Source: Bradyrhizobium sp. 149
Lineage (GTDB): Bacteria > Pseudomonadota > Alphaproteobacteria > Rhizobiales > Xanthobacteraceae
DNA: 64,000 nucleotides
Direction: 5' to 3'
NCBI RefSeq assembly: GCF_023073915.1
Contig: NZ_JADPKK010000002.1
Location: forward strand, 1 to 64,000
The notes under the pieces are model-generated. The model was not told the origin of the DNA. It did not search any database and worked only from the letters and a program-made list of their open reading frames with translations. The stretch's first letter is position 1, and each line of letters starts with the position of its first letter. The position numbers and the translations under genes were made by a program. Positions 26,461 through 35,607 of the stretch are shown here, one piece after another.

Positions 26461-27630
26461 ATGAGTGAAGAACACCAGACCGAAGATCACGCCGACATCC
26501 GCGAAGCCGTCGCGAAGCTCTGCGCGCAGTTTCCCGGCGAATATTGGCGCAAGCTCGACCGTGAGATGGCCTACCCGAAGGCCTTCGTCGACGCGCTGAC
26601 CGAGGCCGGCTATCTCTCGGTGCTGATCCCCGAGGAATATGGCGGCGCGGGCTTGAAGCTTTCTGCGGCCGCCGCGATCCTCGAAGAGATCCAGCGCGCG
26701 GGCTGCAACGGCGGCGGCTGCCACGCCCAGATGTACACGATGGGCACGGTGCTGCGGCACGGCAATGACGAGCAGAAGGCGAAATATCTGCCGAAGGTCG
26801 CGAGCGGTGAATTGCGGCTGCAGGCGTTCGGCGTCACCGAGCCGACCAGCGGCACCGACACCACCTCGCTGAAGACCTTCGCGCGCAAGGACGGCAATGC
26901 CGGCTACGTCGTCAACGGCCAGAAAATCTGGACCAGCCGCGCCGAGCATTCCGACCTGATGCTCCTGCTCGCGCGCACCACGCCGAAGGACCAGGTCAAG
27001 AAGCGCACCGATGGTCTTTCGGTGTTCATCGTCGACATGCGCGAGGCCAAGAACAACGGCCTTGAGATCCGCCCGATCCGCACCATGATGAACCACGCCA
27101 CCACCGAAGTGTTCTTTACCGACATGAAGGTGCCGGCAGAGAATTTGATCGGCGAAGAGGGCAAGGGCTTTCGCTATATCCTCTCCGGCATGAATGCCGA
27201 GCGCATCCTGATCGCGGCCGAATGCGTCGGCGACGCCAAATGGTTCATCGCCAAAGCCACCAATTATGCCAAGGAGCGCAGCGTTTTCGGCCGGCCGATC
27301 GGCCAAAATCAAGGCATCCAGTTCCCGATCGCCAAGGCCTACGCCGCGATGCGCGCCGCCGAGCTGATGGTGAAGGAAGCCACGCGCAAATACGAGGCCG
27401 GGCTCGACTGCGGCGCAGAGGCCAACATGGCCAAGATGCTCGCGGCCGATGCGTCCTGGGAAGCGGCCAACGCCTGCGTTCAGACCCATGGCGGCTTCGG
27501 CTTTGCCGAGGAATACGACGTCGAGCGCAAGTTCCGCGAGACGCGGCTCTATCAGGTGGCGCCGATCTCGACCAACCTCGTGCTGTCCTTCATCGCCGAG
27601 CATGTGCTCGGCATGCCCCGCTCGTACTGA
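26461..27630 (+). CDS. Acyl-CoA dehydrogenase
   Basis: A 389-residue FAD enzyme that oxidises an acyl-CoA to the 2-enoyl-CoA. The three ACAD domains are recognisable: helical N-terminus, the beta domain with AFGVTEPTSGTDTTSL (FAD/substrate contacts), and the C-terminal helices with CVQTHGGFGFAEEYDVER. The usual catalytic Glu in the C-terminal YEGT segment is absent (LYQVAPIST), while a helix-G Glu in MNAERILIA is present, as in isovaleryl- and long-chain enzymes. Start ATG 26461 was preferred over a longer reading. It is first in an operon with a CoA-transferase gene (10 bases on) and a dehydratase gene. Confidence 0.86.
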   Translation: MSEEHQTEDHADIREAVAKLCAQFPGEYWRKLDREMAYPKAFVDALTEAGYLSVLIPEEYGGAGLKLSAAAAILEEIQRAGCNGGGCHAQMYTMGTVLRHGNDEQKAKYLPKVASGELRLQAFGVTEPTSGTDTTSLKTFARKDGNAGYVVNGQKIWTSRAEHSDLMLLLARTTPKDQVKKRTDGLSVFIVDMREAKNNGLEIRPIRTMMNHATTEVFFTDMKVPAENLIGEEGKGFRYILSGMNAERILIAAECVGDAKWFIAKATNYAKERSVFGRPIGQNQGIQFPIAKAYAAMRAAELMVKEATRKYEAGLDCGAEANMAKMLAADASWEAANACVQTHGGFGFAEEYDVERKFRETRLYQVAPISTNLVLSFIAEHVLGMPRSY

Positions 27631-27640
27631 GGCAGCAATC

Positions 27641-28744
27641 ATGGGAGCACTTGACGGCATCAGGGTGATTGCGGTCGAGCAGGCGGTGGCTGCGCCGTTC
27701 TGCTCATCGCGGCTGGCGGACGCCGGCGCGGAGGTCATCAAGATCGAGCGGCCCGAAGGCGATTTCGCCCGCGGCTATGACGCGGCGGCCAAGGGTCAGA
27801 GCAGCTACTTCGTGTGGCTGAACCGCGGCAAGCAATCGGCCGTGGTCGACCTCGCCACCAAGGAGGGCTGCGCCGAGCTGGAAAAACTGATCGCGAGCGC
27901 CGACGTGCTGATCCAGAACCTCAAGCCGGGCTCGATGGACAAGCTCGGCTTTGCGCGCGAGCGGCTGCTGAAGGATTATCCCAAGCTGATCTCCTGCACG
28001 ATCACCGGCTATGGCGACGAGGGACCCTATGCGCACCGCAAGGCCTATGATCTCTTGATCCAGGCCGAGAGCGGTCTCGCCTCGATCACCGGCAATCCCG
28101 ACGGCGCCTCGCGCGTCGGCATGTCGATCGTCGACGTAGCGACCGGCGCCACGGCGCATGCGGCGATTTTGGAGGCGCTGATCGCGCGCGGACGTACCGG
28201 CAAGGGCGCCGACATCCGCATCTCCATGTTCGACGTGATGGCGGACTGGTGCACCGTGCCGCTGCTCAACTCCGAGGCCGGCAATCCGCCCAAGCGCATG
28301 GGGCTGCGCCATCCCTCGATCGCGCCCTATGGCGTGTTCACCTCCAGCGACGGCAAGGACATCCTGATCTCGATCCAGAGCGAGCGCGAGTGGAAGACGC
28401 TTTGCGCAAAAGTGCTGGACCAGCCGGATCTGCCGGCCGATCCCCGCGTTGCCAACATGGTTGAACGCGTGCGCAACCGCGACTTCACCGACAAGACGGT
28501 CGCGGATGCCTTCGGCAGGATGACGCGCGATGAGCTGCTGAAGCGGCTGTCCGATGCCGATATCGCCTTTGCCGAGGTCAACACCATGGCGGACCTCACC
28601 AAGCATCCGCATCTGCGCCGCATCGAGGTGGATACGCCGAACGGCCGCGTTAGCTATCCGGCGCCGGCGCCGATCATCGTCGGGGAGAGCCGCAGCTATG
28701 GCGCGGTGCCTGCGATCGGCGAACGACCGGCCAAGAAATCGTAA
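27641..28744 (+). CDS. CaiB/BaiF family CoA-transferase
   Basis: A 367-residue family III CoA-transferase, which moves CoA between carboxylic acids through a mixed anhydride on an aspartate. Conserved points: LDGIRVIAVEQAVAAPF at the N-terminus, GAEVIKIERPEGD, FVWLNRGKQSAVVDL and the catalytic Asp in GMSIVDVATG. A member of this family activates dicarboxylates (succinyl-CoA:mesaconate, itaconate or benzylsuccinate transferases). Lying between an acyl-CoA dehydrogenase and a FAS1-like dehydratase, it probably makes the CoA ester that those enzymes process. Intergenic distances are 10 and 18 bases. Confidence 0.88.
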   Translation: MGALDGIRVIAVEQAVAAPFCSSRLADAGAEVIKIERPEGDFARGYDAAAKGQSSYFVWLNRGKQSAVVDLATKEGCAELEKLIASADVLIQNLKPGSMDKLGFARERLLKDYPKLISCTITGYGDEGPYAHRKAYDLLIQAESGLASITGNPDGASRVGMSIVDVATGATAHAAILEALIARGRTGKGADIRISMFDVMADWCTVPLLNSEAGNPPKRMGLRHPSIAPYGVFTSSDGKDILISIQSEREWKTLCAKVLDQPDLPADPRVANMVERVRNRDFTDKTVADAFGRMTRDELLKRLSDADIAFAEVNTMADLTKHPHLRRIEVDTPNGRVSYPAPAPIIVGESRSYGAVPAIGERPAKKS

Positions 28745-28762
28745 CAGCAAGAGCGAGGCGTC

Positions 28763-29614
28763 ATGACCGAGAAGCTCGACATCGACCATTTGCGGCAATG
28801 GATCGGGCGCAGCACGGAGGCCACCGACATCGTCACCGCGCAGCTCGTCATGGGTTTGCGCGCAACGCTATTCCAGGAGGTCGGTGCGCCCAAGCCGGGC
28901 GATGCGGCGCCGTTCACGGTGCACTGGTGCCTGGCTCAGCCGGTGTTTCCGATGTCGATGCTCGGCCCCGACGGCCACCCCACCCGCGGCGGCTTCCTGC
29001 CGCCGGTGCCGCTGCCGCGCCGGATGTGGGCCGGCGGCGAGATCGAATTTTTGCAGCCTCTGCGCGTCGGCGATGAATCGACGCGGACCTCGCGCATCGC
29101 CGATGTGCAGGTAAAGACGGGATCGACCGGCACGCTGTGCTTCGTCTCGGTCGAGCACAGCATCTCCTCGCCGCGCGGTATCGCTATTCGCGAGCGGCAG
29201 GACATCGTCTATCGCGAGATGACGACCACGCAGGCCGCGACCACAAAGGCCCCGCCTCCGCCGCCCAAGGCGCAGCATCGGGAGACGCATGTCTCCGATC
29301 CCGTGCTGCTGTTTCGTTATTCCGCGCTGACCTTCAACGGCCACCGCATCCATTACGATCGCGACTATGTTACAAAAGTCGAGGGCTATCCGGGCCTGAT
29401 CTTCCACGGGCCGTTGCAGGCGAGCTTCATCGTCGAGATGGCGGCGAAGCTGCGCGGCGGCAAGGCGCCGAAGAAGTTTACCTATCGCGGCGTGCAGCCA
29501 CTGTTCGAGGGCAGCGAGTTTTCCATCAACGCCAACGAGACCGAAGCGGGCATGGAGCTGTGGACCGCGAACGCGGAGGGACAGCCGACGATGAAGGGCA
29601 CGGCGGTGTGGTGA
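28763..29614 (+). CDS. FAS1-like/MaoC double-hotdog dehydratase (mesaconyl-C4-CoA hydratase type)
   Basis: A 283-residue double-hotdog protein. The N-terminal half matches the FAS1-like dehydratase domain (HWCLAQPVFPMSMLGPDGHP, RRMWAGGEIEFLQPLRVGD); the C-terminal half has the MaoC-type catalytic region SALTFNGHRIHYDRDY and PGLIFHGPLQASF. This two-part layout is that of mesaconyl-C4-CoA (3-methylfumaryl-CoA) hydratase and of Htd2-type dehydratases. With the preceding CoA-transferase and dehydrogenase it suggests desaturation then hydration of a branched dicarboxylyl-CoA, but no lyase is in the cluster. It ends just before an inverted repeat. Confidence 0.8.
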   Translation: MTEKLDIDHLRQWIGRSTEATDIVTAQLVMGLRATLFQEVGAPKPGDAAPFTVHWCLAQPVFPMSMLGPDGHPTRGGFLPPVPLPRRMWAGGEIEFLQPLRVGDESTRTSRIADVQVKTGSTGTLCFVSVEHSISSPRGIAIRERQDIVYREMTTTQAATTKAPPPPPKAQHRETHVSDPVLLFRYSALTFNGHRIHYDRDYVTKVEGYPGLIFHGPLQASFIVEMAAKLRGGKAPKKFTYRGVQPLFEGSEFSINANETEAGMELWTANAEGQPTMKGTAVW

Positions 29615-29618
29615 CCTT

Positions 29619-29705
29619 CGTCATTGCGAGCGCAGCGAAGCAATCCAGAATCCCTCGGCGGTAATAGTCTGGATTGCTTCGTCGCAAGGGCTCCTCGCAA
29701 TGACG
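29619..29705. repeat. Inverted repeat element, CGTCATTGCGAG family, copy 1
   Basis: Ends CGTCATTGCGAG and CTCGCAATGACG are perfect inverted repeats, and inner segments gaagcaatccaga/tctggattgcttc also pair. A second copy lies at 55658-55745 in the opposite orientation. Confidence 0.8.
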
Positions 29706-29746
29706 GTGGGGCTGATGGCGCCGATAGACAACAAGGGACGGAAACC

Positions 29747-31369
29747 ATGTCCAGGAACGGCAACACCGGCAGCAAATCCGTCACCGTGAAGCAGGCGACG
29801 CTCGATTTGCTGCGATCCTTTGGCATCAAAAAAGTCTTCGGCAATCCCGGCTCGACCGAGCTGCCGTTCCTGAGCGACTGGCCTGACGACATCGACTACG
29901 TGCTGGCGCTTCAGGAAGCCTCCGCGGTCGGCATGGCCGACGGTTATGCGCAGGCGACGCGCAATGCCGGCTTCGTCAATCTGCATTCCGCGGCCGGTGT
30001 CGGCAACGCGCTCGGCAACATCTATACCGCGCATCGCAACCAGACGCCGCTGGTGATCACCGCGGGCCAGCAGGCGCGCTCGATCCTTCCCTTGCAGGCA
30101 TTCCTCTATGCCGAGCGTGCGTCCGAATTCCCGCGGCCCTATGTGAAATACAGCGTCGAGCCGGCGCGGCCCGAGGACGTGCCGGCCGCGATCGCGCGCG
30201 CCTATTACACCGCGATGCAGCCGCCCTGCGGGCCGACCTTCGTGTCGATCCCGGTCGACGACTGGACGCATGCGGCCACGACCGTCGAAGCGCGCAAGGT
30301 CAGCCGCGAGATCGGGCCTGATCAAGAGGCGATGAAGGCGCTGGTCGCCGCGCTCGGTTCAGCCAAACACCCTGCCCTCGTTGTCGGTCCCGGCGTCGAC
30401 CGCGCCGGCGCGGTCGATCTGATGGTGCGCGTGGCCGAGAAAACCAAGGCCGGCGTCTGGGTCAGCCCGTTTTCGGCGCGCTGCTCGTTTCCGGAACGCC
30501 ATCCCCAGTTCGCCGGCTTCCTGCACGCCTCGCCGGCGCAATTGTCGGACGCGCTGCGCGAGCATGATCTCATTGTCGTCATCGGCGCGCCGGTGTTCAC
30601 CTTCCACGTCGAGGGCCATGCCGCGATCTTCGACGGCGGCGCGACGATCTTCCAGATCACCGATGACCCGGATGCTGCTGCGGTGACGCCGGTCGGCACC
30701 AGCATCATCGCGACGATGAAACCGGCGCTCGCAATGCTGCTCGACCTCTTGCCGGAGAGCAAGCGCGCGGCGCCGAAGGGGCGAACGCTGCCACCCGCCC
30801 CGCAAGCTGCCGAGCCGCTGCCGGTCGAGTTCCTGCTGCATTCGCTGTCGCAGGCGATGCCGGACGGCAGCTCGCTGGTCGAGGAAATCCCCTCGCACCG
30901 GCCGGCGATGCAAAAGTTCATGCCGATGCGCGGCCAGGACAGTTTTTACACCATGGCGAGCGGCGGTCTCGGCTACTCGCTGCCGGCCGCGGTCGGCATG
31001 GCGCTCGGCAAGCCGAAGCAACGCACGTTGTGTCTGATCGGCGACGGCTCGGCGATGTACTCGATCCAGGCGCTGTGGACCGCCGCGCAGCGCAAGCTGC
31101 CGCTCACCATCGTCGTCATCAACAATTCCGGTTACGGCGCGATGCGCTCGTTCAGCCAGGTGATGCAGGTGAGGAACGTGCCCGGGCTGGAGCTGCCGGG
31201 GATCGACTTCGTGCGGCTCGCCGAAGGCATGGGTTGCCATGCGGTGCGGGTGACGAAGGCAGCGGAGCTCGGCGAGGCGCTGAAGCGCGGGATGGCGTTC
31301 GAAGGGACGAGCCTCGTCGAGGTCGTCGTGGATTCAGCGGTGCCGGTGCTGTACGGGCAGAAGCATTGA
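29747..31369 (+). CDS. mdlC: Benzoylformate decarboxylase
   Basis: A 540-residue ThDP enzyme that converts benzoylformate to benzaldehyde and CO2 in mandelate degradation. All signature residues of the Pseudomonas enzyme can be placed with a ten-residue offset: Ser36 in GNPGSTELPF, Glu57 in LALQEASAVG, His80 in NLHSAAG, and a His in APVFTFH. The ThDP/Mg motif starts GDGSAMYS and ends with INNSGYG, including the classical NN. It lies downstream of the acyl-CoA cluster after an inverted repeat, so it may have its own promoter. The mandelate dehydrogenase and benzaldehyde dehydrogenase genes are not in the window; a related 2-oxo acid is an alternative substrate. Confidence 0.85.
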   Translation: MSRNGNTGSKSVTVKQATLDLLRSFGIKKVFGNPGSTELPFLSDWPDDIDYVLALQEASAVGMADGYAQATRNAGFVNLHSAAGVGNALGNIYTAHRNQTPLVITAGQQARSILPLQAFLYAERASEFPRPYVKYSVEPARPEDVPAAIARAYYTAMQPPCGPTFVSIPVDDWTHAATTVEARKVSREIGPDQEAMKALVAALGSAKHPALVVGPGVDRAGAVDLMVRVAEKTKAGVWVSPFSARCSFPERHPQFAGFLHASPAQLSDALREHDLIVVIGAPVFTFHVEGHAAIFDGGATIFQITDDPDAAAVTPVGTSIIATMKPALAMLLDLLPESKRAAPKGRTLPPAPQAAEPLPVEFLLHSLSQAMPDGSSLVEEIPSHRPAMQKFMPMRGQDSFYTMASGGLGYSLPAAVGMALGKPKQRTLCLIGDGSAMYSIQALWTAAQRKLPLTIVVINNSGYGAMRSFSQVMQVRNVPGLELPGIDFVRLAEGMGCHAVRVTKAAELGEALKRGMAFEGTSLVEVVVDSAVPVLYGQKH

Positions 31370-31388
31370 CGATGCCTTAGCCCGGAAT

Positions 31389-32183
31389 CTAAGTCCCGAA
31401 CTTGTCGCGCATCCTGGCCTGGATCTTGGCCATGCCGCCGATCCAGCGATCGTAGTTCTCGGTCTTCTTGCGCATGTAGCCGAGCACCTGCGGGTGCGGC
31501 AGGATCAGGAACGTCTCCTGCTCGAGGCCGGCGAGCACGTCCTTGGCGACCTGCTCCGGCGTAAGATCGCCGTCGCCGGATTGCGGGCCCTTGGGGATCG
31601 AACGCAGCATGTTGGTGTCGACGCCCTGCGGACAGAGGATCGAGACACGGATGTTGTGCGCCTTGTGCGAGATCGCGAGGTTTTCGGCAAAGCCGACCGC
31701 CGCGTGCTTGGTGGTGGAGTAAGCCGGGCTGCCGACCTGCGACAGCAGGCCCGCGGCCGAGATCGTGTTGAGGAAATAGCCGCCGCCGCGCGCCTTCATG
31801 CGCGGGATCAGATGCCGCGCCGCATAGACGTGCGCCATGACGTGAATAGCCCAGCTGCGCTGCCACGGCTCGTCCGAGGCGCCGCCGGCATTGACCGACA
31901 TCGGATCGAAACCGCCGCCGATGCCGGCATTGGAGCAGAACAGTTCGATCGGGCCGAACTGCCGCTCGGTCTCCTCGATGACGTGCGAAATATCCTTCTC
32001 CTGCGCGACGTCGCATTTGAAGGCCGCGCCATTCACCGTGGCGGCCACCGCCCTCGCGTTGTCCGCGTCCATGTCGGCGACCACGACCTTGGCCGCACCA
32101 GCCTTGTGAAACGCCCCGCACAGCGCCTTGCCGATGCCGTTGGCGCCGCCCGTGACGACCACGACCTTGCCGGTCACCTGCAT
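31389..32183 (-). CDS. SDR family oxidoreductase
   Basis: A 264-residue short-chain dehydrogenase/reductase. The coenzyme motif TGGANGIG lies near residue 12, NAG at SNAGIGGG, and the catalytic Ser, Tyr and Lys in TISAAG and YSTTKHA. The Asp in VVADMD at the end of strand 2 indicates preference for NAD(H). The ATG at 32181-32183, with GGGGAGA upstream, is preferred to a longer reading. It is convergent with mdlC, only 19 bases from its stop. Substrate is unknown; proximity to acyl-CoA genes allows a 3-hydroxyacyl-CoA dehydrogenase role. Confidence 0.84.
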   Translation of the reverse strand: MQVTGKVVVVTGGANGIGKALCGAFHKAGAAKVVVADMDADNARAVAATVNGAAFKCDVAQEKDISHVIEETERQFGPIELFCSNAGIGGGFDPMSVNAGGASDEPWQRSWAIHVMAHVYAARHLIPRMKARGGGYFLNTISAAGLLSQVGSPAYSTTKHAAVGFAENLAISHKAHNIRVSILCPQGVDTNMLRSIPKGPQSGDGDLTPEQVAKDVLAGLEQETFLILPHPQVLGYMRKKTENYDRWIGGMAKIQARMRDKFGT

Positions 32184-32224
32184 GCGACGTCTCCCCTTAT
32201 CGTCTACCGCTTCGCGGAGCTTGC

Positions 32225-32920
32225 TCAGCTCAACACGAGGTCGAGCACCGCGGTATAGTGGCACGCCGCGCCGGCCAAGACAAAGCCATGCCAGATCGCA
32301 TTCTGGAAGCGCAGCCGCCGCCAGGCGTGGAAGATCACGCCAAAGCTGTAGAGCAGGCCACCGGCAAGGATGAAGCCCAGTACCAGCGCAGGCAGCGCCT
32401 TGACCACAGCGTCATAGAGCATCACGCCGCTCCAGCCCATGGCGAGGTAGATGCCGACCGCGACGCGGTCGAACCGGCCGGGATAGAGAAGTTTCAGCAC
32501 GATGCCGAGGATCGCCACGCACCAGACGCCGGCGAGCAGCACCATTGCGAACCCGCTGTCCTTCACCTCCAGGATGAACGGCGTGTAGGTCGCCGCGATC
32601 AGCAGATAGATCGCGGAATGGTCGAACCGCCGCAGCAGCCATTTGGCCGGCGAGACCGGCCAGAGATTATAGGTCGCCGACAACACCAGCATCGAGAGCA
32701 GGCCGGCGACATAGATCGAGACGCCGACGATGTCGGTCGCGTCGGCATAGAGCGTCGCCAGCACCACCAGCACGGTCGCGGCGATGATGCCGCAGAGCAC
32801 GCCGATCGCGTGGATGACGCCATCGGCGATCAGCTCGGCGCGATCGTAATTCCAGCCGATCGCGTCGGCGGCTGCGTGGACGGAGGTGGATGCGAACTGT
32901 TTCAGTTGGAAGACGGTCAT
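32225..32920 (-). CDS. TrhA/hemolysin III family membrane protein
   Basis: A 231-residue protein with seven predicted membrane helices, of the PAQR-related hemolysin III (TrhA, YqfA) family. Family features are the early His in DGVIHAIGV, YNLWPVSPAKWLLRRFDHSAIYLLIAATYTPF read across two segments, and the final H-containing helix AIWHGFVLAGAACHYTAV. The conserved Asp/His set (FDHS, IWH, CHY) resembles the zinc-site residues of PAQR receptors. TrhA of E. coli influences membrane energetics and fluidity. It lies upstream of the SDR gene on the same strand with 41 bases between. Confidence 0.85.
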   Translation of the reverse strand: MTVFQLKQFASTSVHAAADAIGWNYDRAELIADGVIHAIGVLCGIIAATVLVVLATLYADATDIVGVSIYVAGLLSMLVLSATYNLWPVSPAKWLLRRFDHSAIYLLIAATYTPFILEVKDSGFAMVLLAGVWCVAILGIVLKLLYPGRFDRVAVGIYLAMGWSGVMLYDAVVKALPALVLGFILAGGLLYSFGVIFHAWRRLRFQNAIWHGFVLAGAACHYTAVLDLVLS

Positions 32921-33112
32921 GGCAATCCAGAGACAAGGAAGGGGCCACTTTTCTATGGGTCATTCGGGATCGGCGCGTCGTTCAAACGGCTGATTTGCCG
33001 ATAAAGGCGGTGGAAGTATGAAGCTTGATTTTCGTCAGGCAGTTGCCACTTTTGTGATTAGTCCGTTTTACCTATTTGCCCCATCCCGCTCGCCCGAGAC
33101 CCCCTCGTTCAC

Positions 33113-34582
33113 ATGGCATTCAGTTTCCAGGATATGGTCGAAGAAGCGCGGCTGTCGGCGAGGGCGCTGATCGACTATGGCGAGCACTTCTTCAATCCGA
33201 CGGTGCGGCTCGGGGTCACCGGCCTCTCGCGGGCCGGCAAGACGGTGTTCATCACCGCGCTGATCCACGGCCTCACCCGTGGCGGCCGGTTTCCGGTGTT
33301 CGAGGCCTATTCATCCGGCCGGATCGCGCGGGCGCATCTGGCGCCGCAGCCCGACGATGCCGTGCCGCGCTTTGCCTATGAGAGCCATCTGCGCGCACTG
33401 ATCGAGGAGCGGCGCTGGCCGAACTCGACCGTCGACATCAGCGAACTCAGGCTCGTGATCGACTACCAGCGCCAGAACGGCGCCGATCGTACGCTGACGC
33501 TCGACATCGTCGATTATCCCGGCGAGTGGCTGCTCGACCTGCCGCTGCTCCAGAAGAGTTTTGAGCAATGGTCGGCGGAAAGCCTTGCGCTGTCGCGCGA
33601 GGCGCCGCGCGCCCATCTTGCCGCGGACTGGCACGCGCATCTCGCAACGCTCAAACCCGAGGCGCGCGAGGACGAGCAGGCGACGCTCACCGCCGCAAAG
33701 CTGTTCAGGGGCTATTTGCAAGGCTGCCGCGACGAGCGCTTTGCGATGAGCCTGCTGCCGCCCGGCCGCTTCCTGATGCCGGGCAATCTCGCCGACACAC
33801 CGGCGCTGACCTTTGCACCGCTCGACGTTCCCGCCGGCGGCCAGGCGCCGGAGGGATCGCTGTGGGCAATGATGGTGCGCCGCTATGAGGCCTACAAGGA
33901 CGTCGTGGTGCGGCCGTTCTTCCGCGATCATTTTGCCCGGCTCGATCGCCAGATCGTGCTGGCGGACGCACTCGCCGCGTTCAACGCCGGCCCCGAAGCG
34001 CTGCACGATCTCGAAGCCGCGCTAGCGGGCATTCTCGACTGCTTCAACATCGGCCGCAGCACGATCCTCTCCGGCCTGTTCCGGCCGCGGATCGACCGCG
34101 TTCTGTTCGCGGCGACCAAGGCGGATCATCTGCATCATTCCAGCCACGACCGGCTCGAGGCCGTGCTGCGCCGCGCGGTCACCCGCGCCGTTGCGCGCGC
34201 GGAAAATACTGGCGCCGAGATCGACGTCGTCGCGCTCGCCGCCGTCCGCGCCACGCGCGAGGCGCAGGTCGCGCATGGGCGAGACCAATTGCCGTCGATT
34301 CTGGGAACGCCGGCCGCGGGCGAAAGCGCCGGCGGCGAGTTCTTCGACGGCAACACCGAGGTGGCAACTTTTCCGGGCGACCTGCCGCTGGATCCCGAGC
34401 CGCTGTTCAACGGCACCGCTGCATTCCGCGGGCTCTCGACCGAGGCCGCCGGGAAGAGCGATTTTCGCTTCCTGCGCTTCCGTCCGCCAAAGCTCGACCG
34501 CGAAGGCAACGAGGAGCCGGCGCTGCCTCACATCCGCCTCGACCGTGCCTTGCAGTTCCTGATCGGAGACAAGCTGTCATGA
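33113..34582 (+). CDS. ycjX: YcjX family P-loop GTPase-like protein
   Basis: A 489-residue protein with a Walker A motif GLSRAGKT at residues 37-44 and a Walker B-like segment LTLDIVDYPGEW, as in the YcjX/DUF463 family. These are soluble P-loop proteins related to dynamin/G-domain proteins and are part of stress regulons in E. coli (with PspF/YcjF). An NKxD-equivalent may be ATKADH near residue 340. The stop codon overlaps the start of the next gene (ATGA), so translation is coupled. Its cellular job remains unclear. Confidence 0.86.
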   Translation: MAFSFQDMVEEARLSARALIDYGEHFFNPTVRLGVTGLSRAGKTVFITALIHGLTRGGRFPVFEAYSSGRIARAHLAPQPDDAVPRFAYESHLRALIEERRWPNSTVDISELRLVIDYQRQNGADRTLTLDIVDYPGEWLLDLPLLQKSFEQWSAESLALSREAPRAHLAADWHAHLATLKPEAREDEQATLTAAKLFRGYLQGCRDERFAMSLLPPGRFLMPGNLADTPALTFAPLDVPAGGQAPEGSLWAMMVRRYEAYKDVVVRPFFRDHFARLDRQIVLADALAAFNAGPEALHDLEAALAGILDCFNIGRSTILSGLFRPRIDRVLFAATKADHLHHSSHDRLEAVLRRAVTRAVARAENTGAEIDVVALAAVRATREAQVAHGRDQLPSILGTPAAGESAGGEFFDGNTEVATFPGDLPLDPEPLFNGTAAFRGLSTEAAGKSDFRFLRFRPPKLDREGNEEPALPHIRLDRALQFLIGDKLS

Positions 34583-35607
34583 ACGACCGATCGAAGCCAC
34601 GGCGGCCGGCGACGTTCCGGCTCGACGATCCCGGCGTCGTCGTCACCGAGGCCGACGAGACGACGAGGCTCGGCCGCACCACCATCCAGATCACGCCAGA
34701 GCACGATCCAGCGGCGTTGCCGGTGCCGATCGCGCCTGCGCTTCCGGCGCGGCGCGGCTTTCCCTGGGGCGCGTTGTTCTGGTCGGGTGTCGCCGGGCTG
34801 ACGCTGCTCGGCGTCGGGCTCGGCGTGGTCCGTCTGATCGAGGATCTGTTTGCGCGCAGTGAAAGCCTCGGCTTCGTCGGACTGGCGCTTGCCTTCATCA
34901 CCGCGTTTGCGCTCGCGGTGGTGATCGGACGCGAGGCGTTCGGGCTCGCGCGCCTCGCAACGATCGAGAAGCTGCATCAGCGCGCAGCCGCTGTCCTTGC
35001 CAGCGACGACCGCAAGGAGAGCCGCGCCATCGTGCAGGATCTGCTTGAGATCGCGCACCAGAACCCGCAGCTCGCACGCGCCCGCGCCGCATTGGAGAGC
35101 CATGCCGGCGAGATCATCGACGGCGCCGACATGATCCGGCTCGCCGAGCGCGAATTGATGTCGCCGCTGGACGCGGAGGCGCGGCGGCTGGTGTCGTCGG
35201 CCGCGCAGAAGGTCTCGATCGTCACGGCGGTCTCGCCCCGCGCGCTGATCGACGTATTGTTCGTGTTCGTGGCGTCGCTGAGATTGATACGCCAGCTTGC
35301 GTATCTCTATGGCGGCCGTCCCGGCGCGCTCGGCATGATCCGCCTGCTCCGCCACGTCATCGCCCATCTCGCCATCACCGGCGGCATGGCGGCGAGCGAC
35401 AGCCTGGTGCAGCAGATGCTCGGCCACGGCATTGCGGCGAAGCTGTCGCAGCGGCTCGGTGAGGGAATCCTCAATGGACTGCTGACGGCCCGGCTGGGCT
35501 TGGCAGCGATCGACGTCACGCGGCCGCTGCCGTTCGCCGCACTGCCGCCGCCGAAGCTGTCGGACCTCGCGACGGATCTGTTGCGGAAGAAGGACGACGA
35601 GGAGTAG
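34579..35607 (+). CDS. ycjF: YcjF/DUF697 family membrane protein
   Basis: A 342-residue inner-membrane protein of the TIGR01620/YcjF family. The N-terminal 60 residues are hydrophilic, followed by two membrane helices (about 63-85 and 95-115), a cytoplasmic helical domain, and a C-terminal DUF697-like hydrophobic region (around 225-300, with SPRALIDVLFVFVASLRLIR split over two blocks). Gene order and four-base overlap with ycjX match the pairing seen across proteobacteria. Its last 92 bases overlap the 3' end of the convergent glycosyltransferase gene. Confidence 0.85.
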   Translation: MNDRSKPRRPATFRLDDPGVVVTEADETTRLGRTTIQITPEHDPAALPVPIAPALPARRGFPWGALFWSGVAGLTLLGVGLGVVRLIEDLFARSESLGFVGLALAFITAFALAVVIGREAFGLARLATIEKLHQRAAAVLASDDRKESRAIVQDLLEIAHQNPQLARARAALESHAGEIIDGADMIRLAERELMSPLDAEARRLVSSAAQKVSIVTAVSPRALIDVLFVFVASLRLIRQLAYLYGGRPGALGMIRLLRHVIAHLAITGGMAASDSLVQQMLGHGIAAKLSQRLGEGILNGLLTARLGLAAIDVTRPLPFAALPPPKLSDLATDLLRKKDDEE

